Source: Thalassospira sp. (GTDB lineage: Bacteria > Pseudomonadota > Alphaproteobacteria > Rhodospirillales > Thalassospiraceae). Taken from it: a stretch of 64,000 nucleotides of DNA. The DNA lies in NCBI RefSeq assembly GCF_030690045.1, contig NZ_JAUYHK010000012.1, forward strand, positions 1 through 64,000. The letters are read 5' to 3'. The position numbers and the translations under genes are program-made. How positions within the stretch are numbered: the stretch's first letter is position 1; each line of letters opens with the position of its first letter. This document shows, one piece after another, positions 10,458 through 20,293 of the stretch. The notes under the pieces were generated by a model. The model searched no databases. It was not told the DNA's origin and saw nothing but the letters and a program-made list of their open reading frames with translations.

Positions 10458-11578
10458 CAGTTATTTCCTCCCGATTGCGCGCGTTTCTGAACTTCGGGCA
10501 ACGGCAGATACGGCACAACGCTATTGGCGCTGTCACCGGCTTTCTGGTCGATAATGACCTTGTCCGAATTTTTCAGAACGTCCTGAATGCTTTCGAGATA
10601 AAGACGGGTCGTGGTGACGTCTTTGGCCGTCGCATAGGAATTGTAAACCGAGATGAAACGACCGGCTTCACCTTGTGCGTCCTTGACCACCTGATCCTTA
10701 TAGGCACGGGCCTGAAGAATCTGGCGTTCGGCTTCACCCTTTGCGCGTGGGATGACATCGTTTCGATAGGCAAGGGCTTCGTTCTGGGACCGGTCACGGT
10801 CCTGACGGGCACGCTGCACATCGTTAAACGAATCGATCACTTCTGACGGCGGATCTACCTTTTGCAATTTGACTTCGGCAATCGCGATACCGGACTGATA
10901 CCCGTCGAGAATACCTTGAAGCAGGATGCGTGCCTGTTCTTCAACCCGAACACGACCAATCGTCAGGGCTTCGCCCAGATTGGTGCGGCCAACCACTTCG
11001 CGCACCGCACTTTCGGATGCCAGTTTGATGGTGTTTTCCGGATCAAGGATATTGAACAGGAAGGCACCCGCATCGCTGATGCGCCACTGAACCACATAAT
11101 CGATATCGATGATGTTCTGGTCACTGGTCAGCATCAGGCTTTCTTCTGGTACATCGCGCAAGCCGTTACCGGCATCACGATAACCGACACCGATCTGGTT
11201 GGTACGTTCGACATTTGGTTTCATGACTTCGCCAATCGGCGCGGGCAGAAAATAATTCAGGCCCGGTCCGGTGGTGCCAACCCATTTGCCAAACAGAAGT
11301 GTCACACCCTGTTCACCCGGCTGAATCCGGTAAAAGCCGGTCAGCAGCCAAATCCCGACGATGGCAATGCCAATCAGCGCGAATCCCTTATAGCTGCCGC
11401 CACCCGGAAACAGGCGTTTCAGGCGTTCCTGTCCCTTGCGGATCATTTCGTCAAAATCGGGGGGCGTGTTACTGCCGCCACCCTGAGGGCGTTTGCCCCA
11501 CGGATTTTGGCCACCGCCATTACCGCCGTTGCCGCCTCCGCCCCAGGGGCCGCCGCCCCCTTGTGAATTCCAAGGCAT
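10457..11578 (-). CDS. hflK: Protease modulator HflK
   Basis: The 373-residue protein starts MPWNSQGGGGPWGGGG, the glycine-rich cytoplasmic tail typical of HflK. A single membrane segment (ALIGIAIVGIWLLTGFY) and a band-7 domain (IQPGEQGVTLLFGKWV onward) follow. The frame is open to 11677, but ATG 11578 has AGGAAG at proper spacing. It forms the HflK-HflC complex regulating FtsH and is the first gene of the minus-strand unit. Confidence 0.95.
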   Translation of the reverse strand: MPWNSQGGGGPWGGGGNGGNGGGQNPWGKRPQGGGSNTPPDFDEMIRKGQERLKRLFPGGGSYKGFALIGIAIVGIWLLTGFYRIQPGEQGVTLLFGKWVGTTGPGLNYFLPAPIGEVMKPNVERTNQIGVGYRDAGNGLRDVPEESLMLTSDQNIIDIDYVVQWRISDAGAFLFNILDPENTIKLASESAVREVVGRTNLGEALTIGRVRVEEQARILLQGILDGYQSGIAIAEVKLQKVDPPSEVIDSFNDVQRARQDRDRSQNEALAYRNDVIPRAKGEAERQILQARAYKDQVVKDAQGEAGRFISVYNSYATAKDVTTTRLYLESIQDVLKNSDKVIIDQKAGDSANSVVPYLPLPEVQKRAQSGGNN

Positions 11579-11932
11579 CGAGTGTCTTCCTCTTCTTGCC
11601 GTTTGGTGTGTCTTTAAAAAAGCTGTGTCCGGGCCCGGACTCATTATGGATGTATTTTTGCTGTGACATGTTTTCAACGACCATTTTGAAAAACAAAACT
11701 CTTTTCAATGATTTGCCGTTGGAAACATCAGGGTGAAACAGAAAATTCTGGTACAGTTCCCCGCGCCAAAGTTTTTCTTTTCGGTAATTCTCCCTTTCAC
11801 AACAAACAGAAGACACATACATAATGCGTCCGGCCCCCCAGCCTTATAGGACAGCTTGCGTCGCAAAACAACGATACGCGCCCATCTGTCCTGTATGATC
11901 ACGGACATAAGCCAAAAATCGGAGACCGCAAT
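11579..11932. other. Intergenic region between divergent hflK and mrp
   Basis: These 354 bases hold no convincing gene. They contain a 14-base perfect palindrome (GTCCGGGCCCGGAC, 11627-11640) about 50 bases upstream of hflK, and an AT-rich stretch at 11655-11825. Promoters of both genes should lie here. GGAG sits 8 bases before the mrp ATG. Confidence 0.5.
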
Positions 11933-13114
11933 ATGACCTCGCCAAACCGTGACCAGATCCTGTCGGCCCTGACCCAAGTGACAGACCCGCTGGACGGAAA
12001 AAATATCATCGAAAAAAATATGGTTCAAGGTATTGATATTCATGGTGAAAATGTCACCGTGATGATCGGTGTTGATCCATCGCGCGGGGCAGCTTTGGAA
12101 GATTTGCGGCAGGAGGCGGAACGGTTGGTGGCCGGTGTGAACGGGGTCACAATTGCCCGTGTCGCCCTGACGGCCGAACGTCCCGGCGGGTCGGACAAGG
12201 CGGCGGCAGCCCCGGCAGGTGCCGGACACGGACACAGTCACGGTCATGCACACGCACCGGCCAAGGGACCGGGGCAGGGCCAGATCGAATTGCCCGGTGT
12301 CCGTTCCATCATCACGGTGGCGTCGGGCAAGGGTGGGGTAGGCAAATCGACGACCTCGGTCAATCTGGCCCTCGCCCTTGTCGCGCAGGGGTTAAAGGTT
12401 GGGTTGCTCGATGCCGATATTTATGGTCCGTCCTTACCGCGCATGATGGGATTGCGCAGTGCCAAACCGATCCCCTCAAAAACGCAACAGGGCCGCATGA
12501 CGCCACCTTCGGCCTATGGCATCCGTCTGATGTCGATCGGCTTTATGGTAGACGAGGAACAACCGGTGATCTGGCGCGGGCCGATGGCGATGGGGGCGCT
12601 GGAACAATTATTGCGCGATACCGATTGGGGGGAACTGGATGTTCTGGTGGTCGATATGCCGCCGGGCACAGGCGACATTCAATTGTCGATGACGCAACGG
12701 GTGGCGGTGACAGGGGCGGTGATTGTGTCAACCCCGCAGGATATTGCCCTTCTGGATGCGCGCAAGGGCCTGAACATGTTCCGCAAGGTCAATGTGCCGG
12801 TTCTGGGCCTGATTGAAAATATGAGCTATCACCAATGCACCAATTGCGGCCATATCGAACATGTTTTCGATCATGGCGGGGCGAAAAAAGCAGCAGAAGA
12901 GCTGGGTGTGCCGTTTTTGGGTGAGATCCCGCTGGATTTGAAAATTCGCCTTGGCGCGGATGACGGCAAACCGATTGTCGATACCGACCCCGATGGTGCC
13001 CATGCCAAGGCCTATGGCGAGATTGCCAAAAAAATTGCGGCGGCGATTGACGAGAAAGTTGGCCCAAAAGCTGCCCCGAAAAAAAGCCTGTTTCCGAAAA
13101 TCAGTTTTCGGTAG
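11933..13114 (+). CDS. mrp: Mrp/ApbC-type iron-sulfur carrier ATPase
   Basis: The 393-residue protein has an N-terminal DUF59/MIP18 domain (residues 4-80), then a P-loop NTPase with the deviant Walker A GKGGVGKST at 132-140 and the DMPPGTGD motif near 241. The CxxC pair C302/C305 (CTNCGH) is where Mrp proteins hold a bridging [4Fe-4S] cluster. The family loads clusters onto apoproteins. The linker contains a His-rich stretch (HGHSHGHAH, residues 99-107), a plausible metal-binding addition. Confidence 0.94.
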   Translation: MTSPNRDQILSALTQVTDPLDGKNIIEKNMVQGIDIHGENVTVMIGVDPSRGAALEDLRQEAERLVAGVNGVTIARVALTAERPGGSDKAAAAPAGAGHGHSHGHAHAPAKGPGQGQIELPGVRSIITVASGKGGVGKSTTSVNLALALVAQGLKVGLLDADIYGPSLPRMMGLRSAKPIPSKTQQGRMTPPSAYGIRLMSIGFMVDEEQPVIWRGPMAMGALEQLLRDTDWGELDVLVVDMPPGTGDIQLSMTQRVAVTGAVIVSTPQDIALLDARKGLNMFRKVNVPVLGLIENMSYHQCTNCGHIEHVFDHGGAKKAAEELGVPFLGEIPLDLKIRLGADDGKPIVDTDPDGAHAKAYGEIAKKIAAAIDEKVGPKAAPKKSLFPKISFR

Positions 13115-13134
13115 AATCTGAATATCGGGAACGA

Positions 13135-13168
13135 AAAACCCCGCCGAAGTTGGCTCCGGCGGGGTTTT
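13135..13168. terminator. Bidirectional terminator between mrp and purL
   Basis: AAAACCCCGCCG (13135-13146) pairs with CGGCGGGGTTTT (13157-13168). The T-run on each strand serves the converging genes. Confidence 0.9.
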
Positions 13169-13189
13169 GTGTGTGCAGAACGAATTGGT

Positions 13190-15382
13190 CTATTCGATGG
13201 AACCGTCCATCATGCTTGGTAACCAGTCTTCGTGGGCCTTGCGCAAATCGGCCAGGCTGACGGCGTCCTTGCCTTCGACCGAAATCACATTTCCCCCGGC
13301 CTGGCCGATGATGGCGGCCGGGACATTGGCGGTGATGGCGGCGTTCAGCACGCTGTCCGGATCGCGGGTGGCGACGATGTAACGGCCCTGATCCTCGCCA
13401 AACAGCCAGGCGATTTCATTGCCCTTTTCCGGCAAATGTAGATCGGCACCGATATTGGCCGCCAGACACATTTCAGCAACCGCAACCATCAGGCCGCCAT
13501 CCGAGATATCGTGGCAGGTGCGAATAACGCCCAGCCCGATCAATTCCCGAACCAGCGTTCCGACCCGGCGTTCTGCCATCAGGTCAACCGGTGGTGGGGT
13601 ACCTTCTTCGCGACCTTCGATGGTTTTGAGATACAACGACTGACCCATTTCACCGGTCGCAGCCCCCAGAAGAACAAGTGCCGAATCCTGCCGTTTCAGG
13701 GCGATGGTGGCATGACGGCCCAGATCGGCAATCAGGCCAACGCCGCCAATTGCCGGGGTCGGCATGATCGCCTCGCCATTGGTTTCGTTATAAAGCGAGA
13801 CATTGCCCGACACGACCGGGAAATCCAGGGCCAGACAGGCCGCCGAAATCCCCTGACAGGCACCGACAAACTGCCCCATAATGCGTGGGCGTTCCGGATT
13901 GCCGAAATTCATATTGTCGGTAATCGCCAGCGGCAAGGCACCGGTGGCACACAGATTGCGGTAGGCCTCGGCCACGGCCTGTTTGCCGCCTTCGACCGGA
14001 TCCGCCTTGACATAGCGTGGAGTACAGTCGGTAGTAACGGCAAGTCCCTTGCGGGTGCCATGCACGCGCACGACACCGGCATCACCGCCCGGACGTACTA
14101 CTGTATCGCCCATGACCATATGGTCATATTGTTCCCAGATCCAGCGCCGGGAGGCAAGGTCGGGCGATGCCATCAGTTTGGTCAAGGCGTCGCCGTGGCC
14201 CATTTTTAGCGTCAGGCTGTCGGGATTGATGCGATCCTGTTTCGGGGTCGGCTCCCACGGACGATCATATTCCGGCGATGCTTCGGCCAGTGGGTCAATC
14301 GGTAGATCCCCGGCAACCTCACCATGCCACATCAGAACCATGCGTTTGGTATCGGTCAGTTTGCCAATCACGGCAAAATCCAGTTCCCATTTGTCGAAAA
14401 TCGCCCGGGCGGCGTCTTCGCAACCGGGTTTGAGAACCATCAACATACGTTCCTGCGATTCTGACAGCATCAGTTCGTAGGGTGTCATACCTTCTTCACG
14501 CATCGGGACTTTATCAAGCCACAATTCGACACCAACCCCGCCCTTGGATGCCATTTCAAACGAGGAAGAGGTCAGACCCGCCGCCCCCATATCCTGAATG
14601 GCGACGATCATGTCGGTTGCCATCAGTTCAAGGCAGGCTTCCAGCAACAATTTTTCGGTAAACGGGTCGCCAACCTGAACGGTCGGGCGTTTTTCATCGG
14701 AATCATCGTCGAATTCGGCCGAGGCCATGGTGGCGCCGTGAATGCCATCGCGCCCGGTTTTGGATCCGACATAAACCACCGGATTGCCAATGCCCGCCGC
14801 CGCCGAATAGAAAATATTGTCGGTGTCGGCAAGGCCGACCGTCATGGCATTGACAAGGATATTGCCGTTATAGGACGGATGGAAATTGGTTTCGCCGCCA
14901 ATGGTCGGAACCCCCATGCAATTGCCATAACCGCCAATCCCGGCAACCACACCCGCCACCAGATGGCGGGTTTTCGGATGCGACGGATCGCCAAAACGAA
15001 GCGCATTCATATTGGCAATCGGACGTGCGCCCATCGTAAAGACATCGCGCATGATGCCGCCAACCCCGGTCGCCGCCCCCTGATAGGGTTCGATAAAGGA
15101 TGGGTGGTTGTGGCTTTCCATTTTGAAAATGGCGGCCTGTCCGTCGCCAATGTCAATGACGCCGGCATTCTCGCCTGGCCCCTGAATAACCCAGTCGGCC
15201 TTGGTTGGTAGGGTTTTCAGCCATTTTTTCGATGATTTGTAAGAACAATGTTCCGACCACATCACCGAGAAAATCCCCAATTCATTGAGGTTGGGTTCGC
15301 GCCCCATAATGTCGAGGATCAGCTTGTATTCGTCCTGGCTCAGGCCGTGGCTTTTTACGATGTCTTGGGTGATCTCGCTCAT
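13190..15382 (-). CDS. purL: Phosphoribosylformylglycinamidine synthase II
   Basis: PurL is the ATP-dependent synthetase subunit that turns FGAR into FGAM using ammonia delivered by PurQ. At 730 residues it is the small (PurL/PurQ/PurS) type. It opens with the conserved [17 protein letters not shown] segment, and carries [16 protein letters not shown] and the AIR-synthase-related repeats. Its ATG overlaps the purQ stop (ATGA). It ends the purS-purQ-purL unit at a terminator shared with mrp. The bolA and grxD genes often found after purL in relatives are not present. Confidence 0.97.
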   Translation of the reverse strand: MSEITQDIVKSHGLSQDEYKLILDIMGREPNLNELGIFSVMWSEHCSYKSSKKWLKTLPTKADWVIQGPGENAGVIDIGDGQAAIFKMESHNHPSFIEPYQGAATGVGGIMRDVFTMGARPIANMNALRFGDPSHPKTRHLVAGVVAGIGGYGNCMGVPTIGGETNFHPSYNGNILVNAMTVGLADTDNIFYSAAAGIGNPVVYVGSKTGRDGIHGATMASAEFDDDSDEKRPTVQVGDPFTEKLLLEACLELMATDMIVAIQDMGAAGLTSSSFEMASKGGVGVELWLDKVPMREEGMTPYELMLSESQERMLMVLKPGCEDAARAIFDKWELDFAVIGKLTDTKRMVLMWHGEVAGDLPIDPLAEASPEYDRPWEPTPKQDRINPDSLTLKMGHGDALTKLMASPDLASRRWIWEQYDHMVMGDTVVRPGGDAGVVRVHGTRKGLAVTTDCTPRYVKADPVEGGKQAVAEAYRNLCATGALPLAITDNMNFGNPERPRIMGQFVGACQGISAACLALDFPVVSGNVSLYNETNGEAIMPTPAIGGVGLIADLGRHATIALKRQDSALVLLGAATGEMGQSLYLKTIEGREEGTPPPVDLMAERRVGTLVRELIGLGVIRTCHDISDGGLMVAVAEMCLAANIGADLHLPEKGNEIAWLFGEDQGRYIVATRDPDSVLNAAITANVPAAIIGQAGGNVISVEGKDAVSLADLRKAHEDWLPSMMDGSIE

Positions 15383-16068
15383 GACAGCGCCTCTACCAGC
15401 GAATCAAACAGGGGGGAACCGTCATTACCGCCAAGCAGCGGGTCAATCAGGCGTTCGGGATGGGGCATCAGGCCCAGAACCTTGCGGTTTTCATCAATGA
15501 TCCCGGCAATATTGCCCAGTGATCCGTTGATGTTGGTGGCGTCATTCACCGCGCCGTCGGCGTCGCAATAACGGAACACAATCTGGTTGTTGTCTTCCAG
15601 TTTTTTATGGCCATCGGCATCGGTGAAATAATTGCCGTCATGATGGGCGACGGGGATGCGGATCACACTGCCGACGTCATAATGGCGCGTAAACATTGTG
15701 TCGGTGGCATCCACCCGCAAATGGACATCACGGCAGATGAATTTCAGATCGCGATTGCGCATCAGCGCACCGGGCAGAAGGCCTGCTTCGATCAAAATCT
15801 GAAAGCCGTTGCAAATGCCAAGGATCGGGGTGCCTGCGCGGGCGGCGGCAACGACTTCGCGCATTATTGGACTGTTGGCGGCCATCGCGCCACAGCGCAG
15901 ATAATCGCCATAGGAAAACCCGCCGGGCAGTACGATCAGATCGGATTTGGGCAAAGTGGTGTCACGGTGCCAGACCATATGGGGCGTAACGCCCGAACGG
16001 GCCTCAAGGGCGACTTTGACATCCCGGTCGCAATTGGAACCGGGGAATACGATGACTGCGGCTTTCAC
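15379..16068 (-). CDS. purQ: Phosphoribosylformylglycinamidine synthase subunit I
   Basis: PurQ is the glutaminase subunit feeding ammonia to PurL. The start is GTG 16068 with GGGAGA upstream, giving 229 residues beginning [16 protein letters not shown]. The frame is open further, but the extra N-terminus is basic and unlike the family. The class I triad is visible: Cys86 (GICNGFQ), His202 and Glu204 (PHPER). It overlaps purL by 4 bases and follows purS after 44 bases. Confidence 0.96.
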   Translation of the reverse strand: MKAAVIVFPGSNCDRDVKVALEARSGVTPHMVWHRDTTLPKSDLIVLPGGFSYGDYLRCGAMAANSPIMREVVAAARAGTPILGICNGFQILIEAGLLPGALMRNRDLKFICRDVHLRVDATDTMFTRHYDVGSVIRIPVAHHDGNYFTDADGHKKLEDNNQIVFRYCDADGAVNDATNINGSLGNIAGIIDENRKVLGLMPHPERLIDPLLGGNDGSPLFDSLVEALS

Positions 16069-16112
16069 CTGCAAATCTCCCGTTTGTTGCGCAAGCTGTG
16101 CTTGCAACCGGT

Positions 16113-16355
16113 TCAGGCGACGATTTCGACGTCGTAATTTTCGATCACGGTATTGGCAAGAAGCTTCTCGCACATATCGCGAACATCGGCGCGGGCTTTT
16201 TCCACGTCGGTGCCGTCAAGTTCCAGTTCGATGAACTTTCCCTGGCGCACATCTTTGACACCGGCAAAACCCAGCCCGCCAAGGGCGTGGTGAACGGCTT
16301 TGCCCTGCGGGTCAAGGACGCCGTTTTTCAGGGTGACATGAACACGTGCTTTCAC
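16113..16355 (-). CDS. purS: Phosphoribosylformylglycinamidine synthase subunit PurS
   Basis: This 80-residue protein starts at GTG 16355, preceded by AGGAGATCCTT. It matches PurS from end to end: KARVHVTLKNGVLDPQGKAV, then GVKDVRQGKFIEL and a helical C-terminus. PurS bridges PurL and PurQ and is needed for the complex in organisms with the small PurL. The much longer frame upstream is not part of the gene. Confidence 0.94.
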   Translation of the reverse strand: MKARVHVTLKNGVLDPQGKAVHHALGGLGFAGVKDVRQGKFIELELDGTDVEKARADVRDMCEKLLANTVIENYDVEIVA

Positions 16356-16445
16356 AAGGATCTCCTGTTGGTTCGCAATCGCCAGCGCGGCGAGTCGTTG
16401 TTTGCAAACACCGTATACCGGCCAGGCTGTGCCCGCCGGTACCGA

Positions 16446-16473
16446 TAAAAGAAGGCCGCGCAAGCGCGGCCTT
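16446..16473 (-). terminator. Terminator between purC and purS
   Basis: AAGGCCGCG (16452-16460) pairs with CGCGGCCTT (16465-16473) over a CAAG loop. On the minus strand it is followed by a short, interrupted T-run (CTTTTA). It starts right after the purC stop, so purSQL may be expressed by readthrough or from its own promoter. Confidence 0.75.
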
Positions 16474-16477
16474 GGAT

Positions 16478-17242
16478 TTATTTGGTCGCGTCTTTGTTCA
16501 GCGACTCTATATCGGCGGATTCCGGCAAAACGCCCAGACGGCGGGCGACTTCCTGATAGGCTTCCTCGACACCACCAAGGTCGCGGCGGAACCGGTCCTT
16601 GTCCATCTTTTCGTTGGTGATGGCATCCCACAGGCGGCAATTATCAGGGCTGAATTCATCGGCCAGAACAAGTTGCTGAAAATCGCCTTCCCAGACCCGG
16701 CCAAATTCCAGTTTGAAATCAACCAGTTTCAGGCCAATACCGCGCATCAGGCCGGTCAGATAATCATTGATGCGCAACGACATGCCAATGATTTCTTCCA
16801 GTTCCTCGGGGGCGGCCCAGCCCAGGGCAAGGATATGTTCATCCGATACCATCGGATCGCCCAGATCGTCATCCTTGTAATAGAATTCGACAATGGGGCG
16901 TGACAGTTTGGTGCCTTCTTCGATGCCAAGGCGCTTGGCCATGGACCCGGCGATGACATTGCGCACAACCACTTCGACCGGGATGATGTCGCATTTGCGC
17001 ACCAGTTGTTCGCGCATATTGAGGCGGCGAATGAAGTGGGTCGGGATTCCGATTTCGGCAAGACGGGTCATGACGAATTCGGTGATCATGTTGTTCAAGA
17101 CGCCCTTGCCGGCAATCGTGCCGCGTTTTTGGGCGTTGAACGCAGTTGCATCGTCCTTGAAATACTGGATGATGGTGCCCGGTTCCGTACCTTCGTAAAG
17201 AACCTTGGCTTTACCCTCGTAAATGGGTCGCTTTCTGGACAT
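16478..17242 (-). CDS. purC: Phosphoribosylaminoimidazole-succinocarboxamide synthase
   Basis: SAICAR synthase joins CAIR and aspartate with ATP. From ATG 17242 the 254-residue protein starts [18 protein letters not shown], the family N-terminus with the ATP-binding GKAK loop. It includes the conserved [13 protein letters not shown] and SDEHILALG segments. The frame extends to 17296 but adds a poorly conserved basic tail. It leads the purC-purS-purQ-purL block. Confidence 0.96.
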   Translation of the reverse strand: MSRKRPIYEGKAKVLYEGTEPGTIIQYFKDDATAFNAQKRGTIAGKGVLNNMITEFVMTRLAEIGIPTHFIRRLNMREQLVRKCDIIPVEVVVRNVIAGSMAKRLGIEEGTKLSRPIVEFYYKDDDLGDPMVSDEHILALGWAAPEELEEIIGMSLRINDYLTGLMRGIGLKLVDFKLEFGRVWEGDFQQLVLADEFSPDNCRLWDAITNEKMDKDRFRRDLGGVEEAYQEVARRLGVLPESADIESLNKDATK

Positions 17243-17368
17243 CTGGCGGGATCTTTCACATCTTGGTGCGGCGCACCTGAAAATCGCGCCCCCCATATAA
17301 CAGTGCTGCGCAAGAAACTCAATTGCCGTGTAAACACTATTTAAACTGTTTTGATAATTGTGTCCCGC

Positions 17369-18148
17369 TTACAACGCAACGGGCAGGTAAGGCGCACTAT
17401 CGGGTTGTCCGTTGGCAAACAGCCAGATCGGGCGGCGCGCCAGTTCATTTTCATGGCGCGGAATGCCCGGCAGGCCGATCAGTGACGATGATATGGTTTC
17501 AAACCCGATATCGCTGCGCACCAGCATGGCATCGCGGCGCATATTGTGGTGTTCGGTATCGGGCGGCATCACGCCTGTATCGGCCATCAAGGCTTGCCAC
17601 GCGAACCAGTCATCGGCTTCGGGGTTGGGTACCGGCGCGCTGATAAAACGCGGTAAATTGCGCCGTGTACGGTCACTGTTCTCGCGGTCATTGAGGTCAT
17701 GGGCGGTCAGGATCGACAGTCCTTCGGGGATTTCATGTATCTCGATTTTCGTTTTTCCGCGATTGGCCAGCCAATAGGCATCGCGATTATCGGCGATGAC
17801 CATATTAAAAGGCCGCCAGGACCGACCATCCAGATCGGCCAGCGACCGTGCGGCATCAATGGCATCGGCATGATCCAGTGCTTCAAGGGGCAATTCCCCG
17901 CGGGATCGTTTGTCGTCTGCCGGGCCAAGGGTGCCAAACCGGTTCAAAACTGCGGCAACCACCCCGTCTTCGTTCATGCCAAGCCATGTGCCGCCGCCCA
18001 ACTGGTCAATCCCGGCAATCACGTCGGGGCGATCAGGCCAGTGACGTGCCGGGGGCAACCAGGGTCGATTCTTCATTTCGTCGCGATTGGCACCGATCAG
18101 GATCGGCCATTCATGATCGGGTCGACGTAAAATGACTATTGTACACAT
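17369..18148 (-). CDS. NRDE-family protein (TANGO2-like)
   Basis: The 259-residue protein starts Met-Cys-Thr (MCTIVILRRPDHEWP) and has the name-giving GANRDE motif near residue 23. This combination defines the NRDE/TANGO2 family. The N-terminal cysteine is placed like an Ntn-hydrolase nucleophile once Met is removed. The biochemical role is not settled; eukaryotic TANGO2 is linked to heme and lipid handling. ATG 18148 was chosen over an upstream TTG because Cys2 is conserved. It sits between purC and the zeta-subunit gene on the purine side. Confidence 0.85.
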   Translation of the reverse strand: MCTIVILRRPDHEWPILIGANRDEMKNRPWLPPARHWPDRPDVIAGIDQLGGGTWLGMNEDGVVAAVLNRFGTLGPADDKRSRGELPLEALDHADAIDAARSLADLDGRSWRPFNMVIADNRDAYWLANRGKTKIEIHEIPEGLSILTAHDLNDRENSDRTRRNLPRFISAPVPNPEADDWFAWQALMADTGVMPPDTEHHNMRRDAMLVRSDIGFETISSSLIGLPGIPRHENELARRPIWLFANGQPDSAPYLPVAL

Positions 18149-18261
18149 GAGACAGATCAAAGCGTTAGGGGTTGGAGTTTGTCAAACTGAAAACAGTCAG
18201 AAGACAGAGTGTGCAAAACGCAACGCGTGTGCATACATATAAAACAGGAAAAGCAAAACAC

Positions 18262-18277
18262 CACCTGTATACAGGTG
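18262..18277. promoter_or_regulatory. Perfect 16-base palindrome upstream of the ATP synthase inhibitor gene
   Basis: CACCTGTATACAGGTG is fully self-complementary and lies 35-50 bases before the DUF1476 start. Its size and position suit a dimeric repressor operator. The cognate protein is unknown. Confidence 0.45.
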
Positions 18278-18311
18278 AAACGGGGAACATCCTTCAGGAA
18301 GGAGATGCCGG

Positions 18312-18638
18312 ATGGCCAATTTCAATCAACGCGAACGCGGCTTTGAAGCCAAGTACACCTTTGATCTTGAACAGAATTTCAGGATCGAAGCCTGCCTTTA
18401 TAAAATGCTGGCCCGCTGGGCGGGTGGGAAGATGGGGCTGTCGGACGCTGAAAGTGCCGCTTTTGCCAACCAGGTGGTCGGCGATGTGGTTGCCGATCCG
18501 AAAAGCAAGGGCATTGCCGCGGCCCTTCTGGCTGAATTTGGCAGCCGCAATATCGACATGACGGTGTCCGAACTCAATGCCAAACTTGCCGAACTGGAGC
18601 CGCTGGCCCGTGTGGAAGTGCTTGGCCCGCAGGACTGA
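18312..18638 (+). CDS. ATP synthase inhibitor subunit zeta (DUF1476)
   Basis: The 108-residue, probably all-helical protein belongs to DUF1476. Its Paracoccus member is the zeta inhibitor of the F1F0-ATPase, a family limited to alphaproteobacteria. The N-terminal ANFNQRERGFEAKYTFDLE segment, which inserts into F1 to block ATP hydrolysis, is well conserved. AAGGAGA stands 7 bases before the ATG. Proximity to purC is a recurrent alphaproteobacterial association, interrupted here by the NRDE gene. Confidence 0.9.
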   Translation: MANFNQRERGFEAKYTFDLEQNFRIEACLYKMLARWAGGKMGLSDAESAAFANQVVGDVVADPKSKGIAAALLAEFGSRNIDMTVSELNAKLAELEPLARVEVLGPQD

Positions 18639-18770
18639 TTGCACGTCTTCTAAAAAGTTAGGATTTGCAAACCATTAGGCGGTTCCGTATCCTGTGCGCG
18701 TGGCAGCACTGTTCCGGCTTTTGGATCAGACGTTACTTGTGACATATCCCGGCCTGGTTTTTGGCCGGGG

Positions 18771-19469
18771 ATGTTTTGCATCAGGAAGAGAAAGGCGAGA
18801 AATTTGCGTATCCTTCTGGCCGATGATCACGATCTGGTTCGTGAAGCCTTATCATTGTTATTTCAGCAATATTTTGACGATTGCGAAGTCATCGAAGCCG
18901 GTGCCCTTGATCCAGCCTTGACCCATATTAATGATGGCAGCCAGTTTGATCTGGTGTTGCTGGATTTGCGGATGCCGGGCATGAACGGCCTTGAAGGATT
19001 GGGCAAAACATTGGCGGTGGTTGCGCCGGGAACGCCGGTTGTACTGATTTCGGGTGCCTATAACAGTGACGATGTGCGGCGCGCTATTGAAGGTGGCGCG
19101 CAGGGATTCCTGCCCAAAACCTTGCGTGGGGAATCCCTTGCCAATGCCATCCGGCTGGTTCTGGCAGGGGATAAATATCTGCCATCAACGATCCTGCATA
19201 ATTTTGGCGAACGGTTTTCCGGCCCGGGCGAAAGTGCTGGCGGGTTTGGTCACGAGGGTGACTTTGGTCGTCTGACGCCCCGCGAACGTGAAGTTCTGGC
19301 GCTGTTATCAGATGGATTGCCCAACAAGGAAATTGCCCGTCACCTTGATTTGCGCGAAATCACGGTGAAATATCATTTGAAAAATATCTATCGCAAGCTG
19401 CATGTGTCCAATCGGTCGCAGGCGGTGAAAATTGCGCTGGAAGATATGGCGCGATCTGGTTCTTTGTAA
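18771..19469 (+). CDS. NarL/FixJ-family response regulator
   Basis: The receiver domain (residues 13-130) has the acidic pair in LADDHD, phosphoacceptor D65 (LVLLDLRMPG), S94 and K116. A LuxR-type DNA-binding domain follows (LTPREREVLALLSDG, about 168-222). No sensor kinase is adjacent, so its input is unknown. A TTG at 18804, with AGGCGAG before it, gives a start nearer the receiver's first strand (MRILLADDHD) and is a real alternative. A strong terminator follows. Confidence 0.9.
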   Translation: MFCIRKRKARNLRILLADDHDLVREALSLLFQQYFDDCEVIEAGALDPALTHINDGSQFDLVLLDLRMPGMNGLEGLGKTLAVVAPGTPVVLISGAYNSDDVRRAIEGGAQGFLPKTLRGESLANAIRLVLAGDKYLPSTILHNFGERFSGPGESAGGFGHEGDFGRLTPREREVLALLSDGLPNKEIARHLDLREITVKYHLKNIYRKLHVSNRSQAVKIALEDMARSGSL

Positions 19470-19508
19470 TATACTCGTCAAAGGCAGCGGTAAAAACGCT
19501 CAAGGTCT

Positions 19509-19540
19509 CCGGCCCGTGTTTCACGGGCCGGTTTTCTTTT
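19509..19540 (+). terminator. Terminator after the response regulator
   Basis: CCGGCCCGTG (19509-19518), a TTT loop and CACGGGCCGG (19522-19531) are followed by TTTTCTTTT. Confidence 0.92.
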
Positions 19541-19585
19541 GGGTAAACCGCTTGCAGCCCCTGAGTTATTCAATTTGAAACGGGG

Positions 19586-20293
19586 ATGAGAATGCAAAAA
19601 ATTCATGTCGCGCTGATCGGGGATTTCAATGCGTCGGTTACCGCGCATCAGGCAATTCCCAAGGCCCTGACAATTGCCGGGTGCGATACTGGCCATGATG
19701 TCAATTTTGCGTGGATACATACATCCGGACTGACGGACGACACCGCCCAAACCGTTCTGGCCGGATATGATGCAGTGTGGTGTGTTCCGGCCAGTCCCTA
19801 TGCCAGTATGGACGGGGCACTGGCAGCCATTCGTCATGCGCGGGAAAATCGCATTCCGTTTTTGGGGACCTGTGGTGGTTATCAACATGCTGTTCTGGAA
19901 TATGCCCGCACTGTTCTGGGGCTGTCCGGGGCGGGGAATGTCGAGGTGGATCCGGATGCTGCCTTGCCGCTGATTGCACCGCTTGTTTGTGCCTTGATCG
20001 ATCAGGCCGGGGATATCGCATTGGTTGCCGGAAGCCGGATCGCCCAACATTACGGGACGGAATCGATCCGCGAAACATATCGTTGCAGTTATGGTTTTAA
20101 CCGCGATTGCGTGCCGTTGTTTGACAATAGCGACTTGCGCATCAGCGCCTGGGATCAGGATGGCGATCCGCGGGCGGTGGAATTGCAAAATCATCCATTT
20201 TTCATCGGGACGGCGTTTCAGCCGGAACGATCCGGTCTGGACGGACAAAACCATCCGTTGATTTCGGCCTATATCCGGGCGGCGGCGGGTTAA
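19586..20293 (+). CDS. CTP synthase C-terminal-like amidotransferase domain protein
   Basis: The 235-residue protein resembles the free-standing glutamine amidotransferase domain related to the CTP synthase C-terminus. The nucleophile elbow is intact (FLGTCGGYQHAVLEYAR, Cys96). Where class I enzymes have His-Pro-Glu it reads Gln-Pro-Glu (FQPERSG, Q212-E214), so the usual triad lacks its histidine. No synthetase partner is adjacent. The substrate is unknown, and glutaminase activity should not be assumed. A second ATG at 19592 has better spacing from GGGG. The 3' end overlaps the convergent transporter gene by 4 bases. Confidence 0.8.
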   Translation: MRMQKIHVALIGDFNASVTAHQAIPKALTIAGCDTGHDVNFAWIHTSGLTDDTAQTVLAGYDAVWCVPASPYASMDGALAAIRHARENRIPFLGTCGGYQHAVLEYARTVLGLSGAGNVEVDPDAALPLIAPLVCALIDQAGDIALVAGSRIAQHYGTESIRETYRCSYGFNRDCVPLFDNSDLRISAWDQDGDPRAVELQNHPFFIGTAFQPERSGLDGQNHPLISAYIRAAAG